Of a stretch of DNA of 16,004 nt, positions 1 to 7,807 are shown in pieces. Where the stretch lies: the NCBI GenBank assembly GCA_024276815.1, contig JAJRWM010000036.1:1-16004 (forward strand), read 5' to 3'. This DNA is from a bacterium (GTDB lineage: Bacteria; JACRDZ01; JAJRWM01). A program made the translations under genes and the position numbers. The stretch's first letter is position 1. Every line of letters starts with the position of its first letter. The notes under the pieces were generated by a model. That model ran no database searches and was not told the origin of the DNA. It was given only the letters and a program-made list of their open reading frames with translations.

Positions 1-715
1 CAGCCAGGGAAAAATGAGCCGCCCGGGCCTCCCCGTATTTACCGTCAGCGCAAAGATGAACCAGGTTAGCCATTAAGTCCGGCGCAATATTGGCGACTAC
101 GCTGATAACTCCCGCCGCTCCCAGACACATCATGGAATAGGTCAGGTAATCATCGCCGGAAATGACCGAAATTTTGTCGCCGCACAGACGGATGATCTCA
201 CTCGCCTGCTCTATGCTGCCGCTCGCTTCTTTAACGGCCACGACATTTTTTATTTCCGCTAACCAGGCAACCGTTTTGGGCAGCATGTTGGTTCCGGTCC
301 TCGAGGGCACATTATAGATAATTATCGGCAGGTCCACAGAATCCGAGATTGCCGCGTAATGCTGGTAAAGACCCTGCGGAGTCGGCTTGTTGTAATAAGG
401 CGTAATGGCGAGCACCGCGTCCGCCCCGGCCCTTTTAGCGTGCTGAGCCAAGGAAAGCGCTTCCGAGGTATTGTTTGAGCCGGCGCCGCAAATAACGGCA
501 ATCCGGCCGGCGACGCACTCAACCGCCAGATCCATCAAAGAATGCTGTTCTTCATGCGACAAGGTCGCCGCTTCGCCAGTTGTGCCGCAGACCACAATAG
601 CGTCGGTCCCTTTTTCGACCTGAAACTCGACCAGTTCGGCAAATTTTTCCCGATCGATATCACCATTTTTAAAGGGGGTGACAATAGCCACCATGGCCCC
701 TTTTATTTCATTCAT
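1..715 (-). CDS. dapA: 4-hydroxy-tetrahydrodipicolinate synthase, C-terminus beyond window
   Basis: This enzyme condenses pyruvate with aspartate semialdehyde, the first committed step of the lysine/meso-diaminopimelate pathway, in the cytoplasm. Reading from the ATG at 715, 238 codons lie in the window. They show the family landmarks in order: the pyruvate-binding GTTGE loop (about residues 44-48), the GAGSNNT stretch (78-83), YYNKP (108-111), the catalytic Tyr134 in IIYNVP, and the Schiff-base Lys162 in VVAVKEASG. The family is about 290 residues long, so roughly 50 residues are missing off the left edge. The ATG overlaps the last 8 nt of dapF, which implies translational coupling. A G-rich stretch just upstream (CCGGGGGC) is only a weak ribosome-binding site. 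Identification is firm, although this family includes related aldolases; the adjacent dapF supports DapA. Confidence 0.95.
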   Translation of the reverse strand, partial: MNEIKGAMVAIVTPFKNGDIDREKFAELVEFQVEKGTDAIVVCGTTGEAATLSHEEQHSLMDLAVECVAGRIAVICGAGSNNTSEALSLAQHAKRAGADAVLAITPYYNKPTPQGLYQHYAAISDSVDLPIIIYNVPSRTGTNMLPKTVAWLAEIKNVVAVKEASGSIEQASEIIRLCGDKISVISGDDYLTYSMMCLGAAGVISVVANIAPDLMANLVHLCADGKYGEARAAHFSLA

Positions 716-1523
716 CTGACGCCCCCGGATATTTACCCTGAAAAACCACAAATACCGGGCCTTCAAGGTAAACATCGCTTATTTTTTCATTTTCTTCACT
801 AAAATGGATGGTTAACTCGTCACCACCCTCGGTTATCATGGATACTGGCGGTTTTATCCCGTAAATACGGCTCGCGATTATGGCGGCGGCGGCTGAACCG
901 GTGCCGCAAGCGAGAGTCTCATCCTCAACGCCCCGCTCATAAGTCCTAATCTTAACATATCTTCCCTTAACGCGCTCAATAAAATTAGCGTTAGCGCCCC
1001 CGGGAGCGAATTGTTCATCATAGCGGATTGAGCTGCCCCATTCTTTAACCGGTATCTTGCCAATATCATCAACCTCGACTACAACATGGGGAACGCCGGT
1101 GTTGATAAAAAACGCTTTTCTTTCCTGACCGCCAAGGCTAACCGTAAGATTATCCTGAAAAGAATGGGGTTCGGTCAGCTTGATCCGGACCCGCGTTTCC
1201 GCTATCAGGTCGGTCTCGATTATGCCGGCCGGGGTCTCAAACTTTCCTTTTTTCTTAATAATGCCCAACTTCCGGGCGAAAATGGAAATCGCCCGACTAC
1301 CATTACCGCACATTTCCACTTCACCGCCGTCACTATTTAAATAACGCATCCTGAAATCAGCTTTGTCCGAATTTTCCAACAGGATTAACCCGTCAGCGCC
1401 GACAGAATAGCGGCGGCGGCACATTTCTACCGCTAACTGAGCCGCGTCCGTGATAAAAGGCTTACGATGATCGACCAGGATAAAATCGTTGTTACTGGCG
1501 CAAATCTTGGTAAAATCAAGCAT
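708..1523 (-). CDS. dapF: Diaminopimelate epimerase
   Basis: DapF interconverts LL- and meso-diaminopimelate for lysine and peptidoglycan synthesis, using two cysteines as acid and base. Both catalytic cysteines are visible: Cys72 in MCGNGSRA and Cys206 in the ACGTGSAA motif. The conserved NTGVPH (about 141-146) and YERGVEDETLACGTG blocks are also present. The length of 271 residues is normal for the family. The block usually written TNVNF reads GANANFIE here, a mild departure. The ATG at 1523 is preceded by AGGAG, which also contains the stop codon of the upstream tonB-like gene. The gap is 8 nt and dapA overlaps the 3' end, so dapF sits inside one transcription unit running from exbB to dapA. 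Confidence 0.97.
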   Translation of the reverse strand: MLDFTKICASNNDFILVDHRKPFITDAAQLAVEMCRRRYSVGADGLILLENSDKADFRMRYLNSDGGEVEMCGNGSRAISIFARKLGIIKKKGKFETPAGIIETDLIAETRVRIKLTEPHSFQDNLTVSLGGQERKAFFINTGVPHVVVEVDDIGKIPVKEWGSSIRYDEQFAPGGANANFIERVKGRYVKIRTYERGVEDETLACGTGSAAAAIIASRIYGIKPPVSMITEGGDELTIHFSEENEKISDVYLEGPVFVVFQGKYPGASDE

Positions 1524-1531
1524 CAGAACTC

Positions 1532-2368
1532 CTACTGTTTAAAGGTCACCGGTAATATCCCCCACTGAACAGTCTGCTCAACATCGGGCGGCAGGGGAAC
1601 GAAATTATACTTTTTCGCTATCTCAATTGCAATCTTTTCTAATTCAGCGTCCCCCCCCTTGGTGTCCGGACGGGGATTGACAACCGTACCGTCAGGCAGC
1701 ACGTCGAACCGGATACTTATGGTGACAGCCTTACTGACCCGGTTTACCCGGGGAACCCTGCCGGTCGCCAGGACTTTACGACGGCCGACCGTGCCGCCAT
1801 AATCTTTTACGCCGAGAGCAGGCAAAGAAGGCGCAGTGCTTTCAATAAACGGCATGGGAAAATCCTTGGAGGCGCTGTTCGCATCGTCAGTCACGCTGGG
1901 AGCGGCCTTACTGCCAATCCGTAAATCATCAAACTTAAGCGGTTCTTTTTCCGAGGCGAAATAAGACATCTTTTCACCGGGAAGCGCCATTTTTGTGCCG
2001 GCCGGTTCATCATAAACACGTTTATCTAATTGAGCAGCGTCTATCTCCGGCGCCTCAGTGGATAAACTCCTTCGCGGCATGTCAATCACCGGGGGGGCGG
2101 CAACCCGCACCTTACCCCTGACCGCCGGCAAGGCTTCTGTCACCAGACGGGGCGGAACGCGATTTTTGATAACTTTTTTCGTTATCGGAGCCACTATCCG
2201 TCTGGGGATTTTACGGATTTTTTTCTTGGCAAACTTTACCAGGTCTACCTCAATGAGCTTGTCAGGAAGCGGCAGCGGCGGACGCAAATCAGGCAGGAAA
2301 AAAAAGAGCAGCAAATGAAACAACAGCGATATGGCCAGAGTTTTATTTAAAGTCACCTCTGTAGACAT
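1532..2368 (-). CDS. TonB-family energy transducer
   Basis: TonB proteins span the periplasm and pass energy from the ExbB/ExbD motor to outer-membrane receptors. The protein has 278 residues. It has a short cytoplasmic start, a single N-terminal membrane segment (about 9-27, rich in Leu/Phe), a Pro-rich then Lys/Arg-rich linker (about 29-75), a low-complexity periplasmic stretch, and a C-terminal TonB fold (about 205-278). That last part contains ISIRFDVLPDGTV and the region PLPPDVEQTVQWGILPVTFKQ, which resembles TonB-C families. There is no long (PX)n repeat as in E. coli TonB. The start is 3 nt after the exbD stop, with AGGA about 8 nt upstream. It could also be called TolA-like by position, but the C-terminal fold points to TonB. 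Confidence 0.85.
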   Translation of the reverse strand: MSTEVTLNKTLAISLLFHLLLFFFLPDLRPPLPLPDKLIEVDLVKFAKKKIRKIPRRIVAPITKKVIKNRVPPRLVTEALPAVRGKVRVAAPPVIDMPRRSLSTEAPEIDAAQLDKRVYDEPAGTKMALPGEKMSYFASEKEPLKFDDLRIGSKAAPSVTDDANSASKDFPMPFIESTAPSLPALGVKDYGGTVGRRKVLATGRVPRVNRVSKAVTISIRFDVLPDGTVVNPRPDTKGGDAELEKIAIEIAKKYNFVPLPPDVEQTVQWGILPVTFKQ

Positions 2369-2371
2369 AAT

Positions 2372-2779
2372 TTAATCCTGCTTTATTTCAGTAGCCAGCG
2401 CTAACCGTTTCACCCCTGCCTGCTTGGCTTGGTCCATAATTTCAACCACGTCTCCATGCCGGACATCGACGTCAGCCCTGATTACTAACATGCTGTCAGG
2501 AGAGTTGAGGTCAAATTTCTCTTCCAGAGCTTTTCTGAATGTCCTCAAAGACACTTTTTCCTGATTAAGATAAATTTGACCGTCCTTGGTCATAGTAACA
2601 GTCAAATCCTTGAGTTTTTCAACTTCCCTGGTGACCGTTGTCGGCAATTTCACCTTGATTGACGGCTGGATAATCATGGTCGTCGAAACCATGAAAAAGA
2701 TTACTAAAATAAAAACAATATCAACCATTGGCGTCAGGTCAATTTTAGCCGACGCCCGTTTTGTCCTTTTAAAGCGCAT
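2372..2779 (-). CDS. exbD: ExbD/TolR-family biopolymer transport protein
   Basis: ExbD is the single-span partner of ExbB in the proton-driven motor that energises TonB. The 135-residue protein has a basic cytoplasmic start (RFKRTKRAS), then the hallmark IDLTPMVDIVFILVIFFMV. Asp20 there is the conserved membrane-embedded acid that carries protons in this family. A periplasmic domain follows, ending in a typical ExbD/TolR fold (VIRADVDVRHGDVVEIMDQAKQAG). Length is normal. The ATG follows the exbB stop by 2 nt with GAGGAT about 7 nt upstream, so translation is likely coupled. TolR is the alternative name, but the TonB-like gene directly downstream favours ExbD. Confidence 0.93.
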   Translation of the reverse strand: MRFKRTKRASAKIDLTPMVDIVFILVIFFMVSTTMIIQPSIKVKLPTTVTREVEKLKDLTVTMTKDGQIYLNQEKVSLRTFRKALEEKFDLNSPDSMLVIRADVDVRHGDVVEIMDQAKQAGVKRLALATEIKQD

Positions 2780-2781
2780 GA

Positions 2782-3408
2782 TTAATCCTCTGTAACCGCG
2801 ACGACCTCAGCCAGCAACGCTGTTCCTTTTTCACTTTCCCGGATCAGGTAATCCACCCGGGAAGAAAAATAATTATAGGCGACCAGGGTCGGTATCGCGA
2901 TTGATAAACCGGTCGCCGTGGTAATCAACGCTTCCGATATGCCGCCAGCCAACGCCAAAGGCTTGCCGGGGCCTTCGATAGCCATGACGTTAAAAGCCCG
3001 TATCATTCCGGTAACCGTTCCCAGAAGCCCCAACAGCGGACTAATGCTGGCAATGGTACCCAAAGTCGAAAGATACTTTTCCAGCTTGTGGATTTCCTGA
3101 ATACCGGTCTCCTCAATAATCTCTTCCACGACCGCCTTGCTCTTACCATGGTTCATCACGCCTTTTTTGAATATCTGGTCAAAAGGTTCAGGCATCGTCT
3201 CGCAAAGAGATATGGCGTCAATATCCCGGCCCATTTCCAGTAATCGATGAATGTTCATAATGTAATCGCCAAAATTGATATTAAGCCGATGCAGGGTAAT
3301 CGCCCGTTCGATGATTATCGCTAACGCTATGATAGAACACGCCAGCAAGGGGATCATCAATACCCCACCCTTAAATATGAATGGAACCATTTCGGACAAT
3401 GTATTCAT
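2782..3408 (-). CDS. exbB: ExbB/TolQ/MotA-family proton channel protein
   Basis: ExbB forms the pentameric inner-membrane channel that works with ExbD. The 208-residue protein has three membrane segments: about 10-33 (FKGGVLMIPLLACSIIALAI), about 112-138 (TIASISPLLGLLGTVTGMI, the conserved signature of this superfamily), and about 157-178 (ALITTATGLSIAIPTLVAYNY). The large cytoplasmic loop between segments 1 and 2 is typical of ExbB/TolQ. The start at 3408 is backed by a perfect AGGAGG on the minus strand (about 3413-3420). That is the strongest ribosome-binding site in this cluster and suggests independent, efficient initiation after the interrupted barrel gene. Only 12 nt separate it from the barrel stop. 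Confidence 0.93.
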   Translation of the reverse strand: MNTLSEMVPFIFKGGVLMIPLLACSIIALAIIIERAITLHRLNINFGDYIMNIHRLLEMGRDIDAISLCETMPEPFDQIFKKGVMNHGKSKAVVEEIIEETGIQEIHKLEKYLSTLGTIASISPLLGLLGTVTGMIRAFNVMAIEGPGKPLALAGGISEALITTATGLSIAIPTLVAYNYFSSRVDYLIRESEKGTALLAEVVAVTED

Positions 3409-3420
3409 GAAATTCGCCTC

Positions 3421-4431
3421 CTAAAATCTTACGGTTATGCCGCCGTCGACCCGGGCCGGCTCCGAGGGATATCCCTTGACAATATCGTGCTGGACGCCAA
3501 CCAGGTTACGGCCGTCAACAAAAAAGGTAATTCTTTCCCAGAACTCTTTATCAACCCGGGCGTTAACAAGTGTGTAATCCGATAACACCCGGTCATAAAC
3601 ATCCTTGTCATAATAATAGCGGCCAAAATATTTCGCCTCAACAAAAGCGTTGAAAAGCCCCTGGTAGCGGATACTTTCATTGACCCTGAATTCCGGATAA
3701 TAAGGTATCACCTTCTTTTCTTTCAGGTTGTTAGCCTGGATATAGCCAACGTTAGCCTGATATTGCCAGTCTTTGTGAATATCCCAGACCAAACCGCCCT
3801 GCCCTCCCCGGAATATGGCGTGCTCAATATTAACCGGTTCCCAAAGAGTATCAGTGTTACGCTTTAAATCCTTCTCAGAATCGCTGTTTTTATCAATATC
3901 GGTATAATCACGCTGATCGCTGGCCCAGTCCTGATCCCAGGCAATATAATCGAAGGTTTCCGTTTCCCGGAGCTTTAATTGCAGTTCCAGGCTTTCCAGC
4001 AACTGGTAACTCACTTCAGCCTGATACAACCACTCACGCTCCGGATTGAGCTGCTCCTCTTCAATCTGGGCGAAATTGTTTTTCAAATAGTGTTCGGTGA
4101 AATTGAAGGGCTTCATTTTCCGGTCAACGCTGGCTTTAAAACGGGTACGGTCATCAATCCCGCCCCAGAGAGCCACATGAGGGTTGATCTGCCCGTAATA
4201 ATCAGTGTGTTCCTGGGCTTCAACGCCCACAGACAGATTAAACTGCTCGCCTAAGGGAATCGCGTTGTCATAAGCATAGATAGAGCCAATATTGGGTCGG
4301 TATTCACCTGCCAGGATATCAGAGTAGCCTTCAATGCCAAAGGTCAGAGGATGCTGTTTTACCGTCACATTGAACTCAAAGCCGCCGCCACTTTTCTGAT
4401 GCGTATATCCTTCGCGGTGCCGGTCGTAAAT
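3421..4431 (-). pseudogene. Outer-membrane beta-barrel, C-terminal part downstream of an in-frame TAG
   Basis: This is the continuation, in the same frame, of the barrel gene that starts at 5145. After the TAG at 4432-4434 the frame reads on without a break (IYDRHREGYTHQKSGGG and onward) to a TAG stop at 3421. It encodes repeated amphipathic strands rich in aromatic residues and ends in GGITVRF, the C-terminal Phe signature used by the barrel-assembly machinery. An open frame can be started at a GTG at 4368, but that codon has no ribosome-binding site, no signal peptide follows, and it lies inside the barrel, so I do not regard it as a gene start. The strands resemble TonB-dependent receptor barrels. 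If UAG is a true stop, this part is not made and the receptor is a pseudogene. Confidence 0.7.
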
Positions 4432-5145
4432 CTACGTTTTATCAGCGAAAAGTTTCATTTTCAAGGAGTTCAGGTCAGTCAGTCTCATGGTATAGACCAG
4501 TTCGGCGCCGCCGTTATCAGTATAGCGGGAGGAGTCCAGTTTTTCAAAATCGACCGCTCCGGGCAGTTCCATGAGCCGGTTATAGGCGTAGGCGTTAATC
4601 TCAAGACGATGGCCGTCCAGATATAAACCAGCGTCCAGTTTACCTTCAGTTTCCTGATATCCCATATGTTTGCGCCAGCCATTTTCCTGATGGTAGTAGC
4701 CGTCAAAAAGAATATCAAACCGTTTAAATTGCTGACCATGCAAAACGCCGGCGAAAAACTCGCCATAGGCGCCGCCGTAAACAGTGAGGTTGGTCAGCGA
4801 GTAACGTTCCGATGTTTTTTTAGCGCCGGACTCCTGGCCGGAAAAGGCGACCCGGCTATGCGTATCGCCGCTATCGGTCCTGGTCCCCGGAGTTTTTTCA
4901 TTTTTGTTGAAAACTGGCAGGGGAGAAAGCCCCTTTTCCTCCTCAAATAGCGGTGTTTCCTTTTGCAGCCCCTTCTTCTGTTTGATATCCTGAGGCGCGA
5001 CCTGCCCGCGGATCACTTTTTCCGGCAGTTTGATGCCTTTTTCTTTTTCATTCTTGCCCTGAGCAGCCAGACCACTCACCGTAAATACCAAAATCATACC
5101 CATGGTGTACCATAGACGTACTTTTTGTCTCCCCATCAATTTCAC
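4432..5145 (-). CDS. Outer-membrane TonB-receptor-like beta-barrel, N-terminal part up to TAG
   Basis: This is the first 237 codons of a barrel protein of 574 codons (counting the TAG). It opens with a signal peptide (RLWYTMGMILVFTVSGLAAQG, hydrophobic core and Ala-x-Ala-like cleavage site). A charged linker of roughly 80 residues follows, then barrel-type strands from about residue 110 (SLTNLTVYGGAYGEFFAGVL). I see no plug domain of the usual 120-150 residues, so the protein is either a plugless relative of TonB-dependent receptors or another TonB-cluster barrel. The start is ambiguous. GTG at 5145 sits 2 nt after AAGGGGAG, while ATG at 5136 sits 11 nt after it. Position just upstream of exbB-exbD-tonB suggests it is the client of that motor. 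The substrate is unknown. Confidence 0.7.
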   Translation of the reverse strand: MKLMGRQKVRLWYTMGMILVFTVSGLAAQGKNEKEKGIKLPEKVIRGQVAPQDIKQKKGLQKETPLFEEEKGLSPLPVFNKNEKTPGTRTDSGDTHSRVAFSGQESGAKKTSERYSLTNLTVYGGAYGEFFAGVLHGQQFKRFDILFDGYYHQENGWRKHMGYQETEGKLDAGLYLDGHRLEINAYAYNRLMELPGAVDFEKLDSSRYTDNGGAELVYTMRLTDLNSLKMKLFADKT

Positions 5146-5197
5146 TGCTCCCCTTTATAAAATATCAAATTCTTAGCGTTTTATCGTCTCAAGCGTT

Positions 5198-5222
5198 ATT
5201 ATAATACCTGCAAGCAAGTATT
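5198..5222 (-). promoter_or_regulatory. Possible -10 element with overlapping operator-like palindrome
   Basis: Upstream of the barrel gene the minus strand carries TATAAT (5198-5203). Overlapping it by one base is a 20-bp inverted repeat at 5203-5222, with arms AATAC/GTATT and an inner TGC/GCA around a central AA (one mismatched pair). No good -35 box lies 17 nt away (TATGAA at 5221-5226). A palindrome filling the promoter spacer is a typical place for a repressor or metal-sensor site. The evidence is sequence shape only, and the regulator is unknown. Confidence 0.3.
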
Positions 5223-5270
5223 CATATTATAATTATAAATAATGAATCCAACCCAGCAGCAAGCCAGCGA

Positions 5271-5500
5271 GGTATCTGGCGGCATACGCTAGATAACCAG
5301 TTGCTTCGCAACTATATAAAGTTTTTGGGGGAAGGCTTGGAAAGAAGCATGCTGCTTCACCCAATTAGCCTTCGGCACCCTTAATCCCACTCGCAAGAAT
5401 GTTGCTCGTTCCGGTATTTACCTGACACATAGTCGTTGTACGAAGTCTCAACGGCGGCGTATACACCATGCGAAGCGATCCTGACCGAGGTGGCACACCT
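5271..5500 (-). mobile_element. Hairpin-rich relic, possibly an IS200/IS605-type element end
   Basis: This gap between the TPR gene and the barrel gene contains a run of hairpins: GCC-TTC-GGC (5368-5376), GAAGCA-TGC-TGCTTC (5344-5358), AGTTGC-TTC-GCAACT (5299-5313), and a longer imperfect one at 5271-5298 whose stem has an unpaired T. A bulged-T hairpin near the end is characteristic of IS200/IS605 elements. On the minus strand a short open frame (5500 to 5381) ends in RNEQHSCEWD. It could be the tail of a tnpB-like gene overlapping its guide-RNA region, but I cannot confirm this. No transposase is intact. A cobalamin riboswitch was considered and not supported. The rest of 5146-5270 is AT-rich promoter-like sequence. 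Confidence 0.35.
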
Positions 5501-7807
5501 CTACTTATCTTTTAGCAGTTTCTTTGCTTCGGCGGCCCATTTTGTTTTGGGAAAATCGGCTGATACCCTCTTGTACAGCTTGTCAGCGTCTTCGGTTCGA
5601 CCTTCCCGGTCAAAAGTTACCGCCGCCATAAACAGCGACCGAGACGCCCATTCAGGGACATCCTTATATAAATAAGCCGACTTCATAAACTCTTCGCTTG
5701 CCAGTTTGTAGCTTTTTTCCTGAAAATAAGTATAACCAATCCAGTACTGTGCTTCAGCGCTGGTCTCGGCTTTACGGACATTGACAGCGTCACTCAGCGA
5801 CTCGCGCGCGCCCTTGTAGTTCTTCCGCTCGATTAAGATAAGACCCTTCCGCAGGGAGGCTTCTTCCTTTAATTCACTGTCCGGATAAGTAATCAACAAA
5901 TTATTGTAATCAGCCAGCGCTTCCGTCTTTTTACCAAGCTTCAGGTAGCTGATGGCCTGGTTGAGAAGAGCGTCATCGGAAACAGTCACCAGATGCTGGT
6001 CAATTACTTTTTGGTAAAACCCAATCGCCTCTTTATCCTTACCAAGAAGCGCTAAACAAACGCCAGCCCGGAAATCAGCCTCACCCTTCAGGTTCGTTTC
6101 GGGATAATTAACGGCTACGCTTTTATAATGGTTAAGCGCGGCCTGGTATTTTTTCTGTTGATACATGCACCAGCCCATCCAGTACTCCGCCTCATCGGCG
6201 ACACTGGATTTCGGATAGTTGTTAAGCAAGGCTTGATAGGCGGCGTAGGCGGCGTTATAGTCCTTTTTCCTGGTGTAATAATATTCACCGATTCGATACT
6301 GGACATCAGGAGCGAACTCGCTTTGGGGAAAGGTTTTCAGGAAGGAGTTGGACTGCTCCAGCATCTTCGGATAGTCCTTCATGGAATAATAGGCCCAGAT
6401 CAGACCATAAGCGGCGTCGTCCGCCAGCTTGCCCCCGGGATTGGCCTTGATGGCGACCCGATAGGTCTTAACCGCATCTCCATACTGACGGGCGTTATAG
6501 TAACTGTCCGCCTGCCGGTAAGCCGCGTCAGCGTAGAGCGTTGACTTTTTATCAATTTTACCGAAAAACCGGGCGGCGTCAGCGAACTTCTTCAGGCGGA
6601 AATATGACCAGCCAGTCCAGTAAAGAGCGTCATCGTACCATTCCGAAGCGGGAAATTTTTCCAGTACAACAGCCAGGGTTTTCTGAGCGGCGGCAAAGTT
6701 ATCCTGCTTATAATACGCCCAGCCGGTATGAAAGGTAACGGCGTCAACGAACTCGGACTTGGGATATTTACTGATGACAGCCTGATAATTATCAATCGCT
6801 TCCTTGTATTTATTCAGATTAAAATAACTGTTGCCAACGCGGTAAAAACAGTCGGCCGCCAGTTCATTTTCCGGATAATAACGGATGACCTTGTTAAACT
6901 CGGCGATGGCCTCCGCAAACTTGCCTTCGTTGAAGTAGGTCCAGCCCAGACCGTAGAGAGCTTTAGCCGCCCGCGGACTTTCCGGCCAACGCTTGAGGAG
7001 AGCCTGGTATTTTTCCCGCGCCAGCGAGTAATTATCCAGATTATAGTAGGTCTCTCCCAGCCAGAAAGTCGCCCGGTCCAGGATTTTTGATTGCGGATAT
7101 TTACTGATGAAATAAGTGAAACTTTTCAAGGCGTCCCGGTATTTTTTGGCTTGAAAATATGACAAACCGGCCTGAAAAATCGCCGGCTCCGCTGACGGGG
7201 AATCGGCGTACTTGTTAATCACCACACCGTAGGAGCTTAAAGCCTCGTCGTAACGTTTCTGCTGATAGAAAACATCGCCCTTTTTCACCCAGGCCCAGGG
7301 AACAAATTCACTCCGGGGATACCTTTCCAGCAAGGTCTGAAAAGCGGCGGCGGCGGCCGGGTATTGTTGATCGGAAAACAGGCTCAGGCCCAGTTCATAC
7401 TGAGCGTCGTCAGCCCACTCGCTGTCAGGATATTCCTTTAATACTTTTTGATATTCCTCAATAGCCGCCCGGTAGTTATCGGTGGAGAGGTAGGTCTTGC
7501 CGCTCCAGTAATAGACACTGTCACGCAACTTGGTAGCCGGATAGGCGGCAAGCAACTCAGCGAACAGTTTCTGGGCGTGGAAATTCTTACCCTCCTGGAT
7601 GTAGGTCCAGGCTATTTTGAAAGTCGCTTCGTCTCCCCAGTCGCTCTTGGGACAGGTTTTTAAAAGCCGCTCCCACTCGGCGCGGGCCTCCAGATATTTC
7701 CCGACCCCAAGCAACGCCTCACCCCGCCAGTAGATCGCGGAGTCAACGTAATCGCTCTTGGGCGTGAGTGTCTCAACCTCATTGAATACCCGGGCGGCCT
7801 GTTCATA
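5501..7807 (-). CDS. Secreted TPR-repeat protein, C-terminal part after frameshift
   Basis: This frame encodes 768 residues of tandem TPR units of about 35-37 residues. Each follows the pattern YPxSxxxxxAxYxxGxxYxxxxxYxxA. Roughly 20 units can be counted here, and with the N-terminal part about 25. Such repeats form a superhelical scaffold for protein-protein binding, in the style of BamD, YbgF/CpoB and other periplasmic TPR lipoproteins, but I do not recognise a specific family. The frame joins the upstream part at the A7 run (7808-7814). Initiation at the internal ATG at 7714 would start in mid-repeat and has no ribosome-binding site, so it is unlikely to be the native start. The gene ends LLKDK-TAG, directly against the relic at 5500. 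The TonB cluster downstream suggests an envelope role. Confidence 0.8.
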   Translation of the reverse strand, partial: YEQAARVFNEVETLTPKSDYVDSAIYWRGEALLGVGKYLEARAEWERLLKTCPKSDWGDEATFKIAWTYIQEGKNFHAQKLFAELLAAYPATKLRDSVYYWSGKTYLSTDNYRAAIEEYQKVLKEYPDSEWADDAQYELGLSLFSDQQYPAAAAAFQTLLERYPRSEFVPWAWVKKGDVFYQQKRYDEALSSYGVVINKYADSPSAEPAIFQAGLSYFQAKKYRDALKSFTYFISKYPQSKILDRATFWLGETYYNLDNYSLAREKYQALLKRWPESPRAAKALYGLGWTYFNEGKFAEAIAEFNKVIRYYPENELAADCFYRVGNSYFNLNKYKEAIDNYQAVISKYPKSEFVDAVTFHTGWAYYKQDNFAAAQKTLAVVLEKFPASEWYDDALYWTGWSYFRLKKFADAARFFGKIDKKSTLYADAAYRQADSYYNARQYGDAVKTYRVAIKANPGGKLADDAAYGLIWAYYSMKDYPKMLEQSNSFLKTFPQSEFAPDVQYRIGEYYYTRKKDYNAAYAAYQALLNNYPKSSVADEAEYWMGWCMYQQKKYQAALNHYKSVAVNYPETNLKGEADFRAGVCLALLGKDKEAIGFYQKVIDQHLVTVSDDALLNQAISYLKLGKKTEALADYNNLLITYPDSELKEEASLRKGLILIERKNYKGARESLSDAVNVRKAETSAEAQYWIGYTYFQEKSYKLASEEFMKSAYLYKDVPEWASRSLFMAAVTFDREGRTEDADKLYKRVSADFPKTKWAAEAKKLLKDK

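Noticed and set aside
4368-4370. Separate gene starting at GTG 4368
   Set aside because: No ribosome-binding site or signal peptide; the same frame extends upstream through one TAG into the first part of the barrel.
5230-5400. Cobalamin riboswitch upstream of the barrel gene
   Set aside because: Pieces such as GGTGCC, GCAACTG and CAGATACCT occur on the minus strand, but the conserved B12 box (GCCACTG) and the ordered core are missing; the hairpins fit a mobile-element relic better.
6128-6544. 138-residue plus-strand frame inside the TPR gene
   Set aside because: Antisense shadow created by the regular codon pattern of the repeats.
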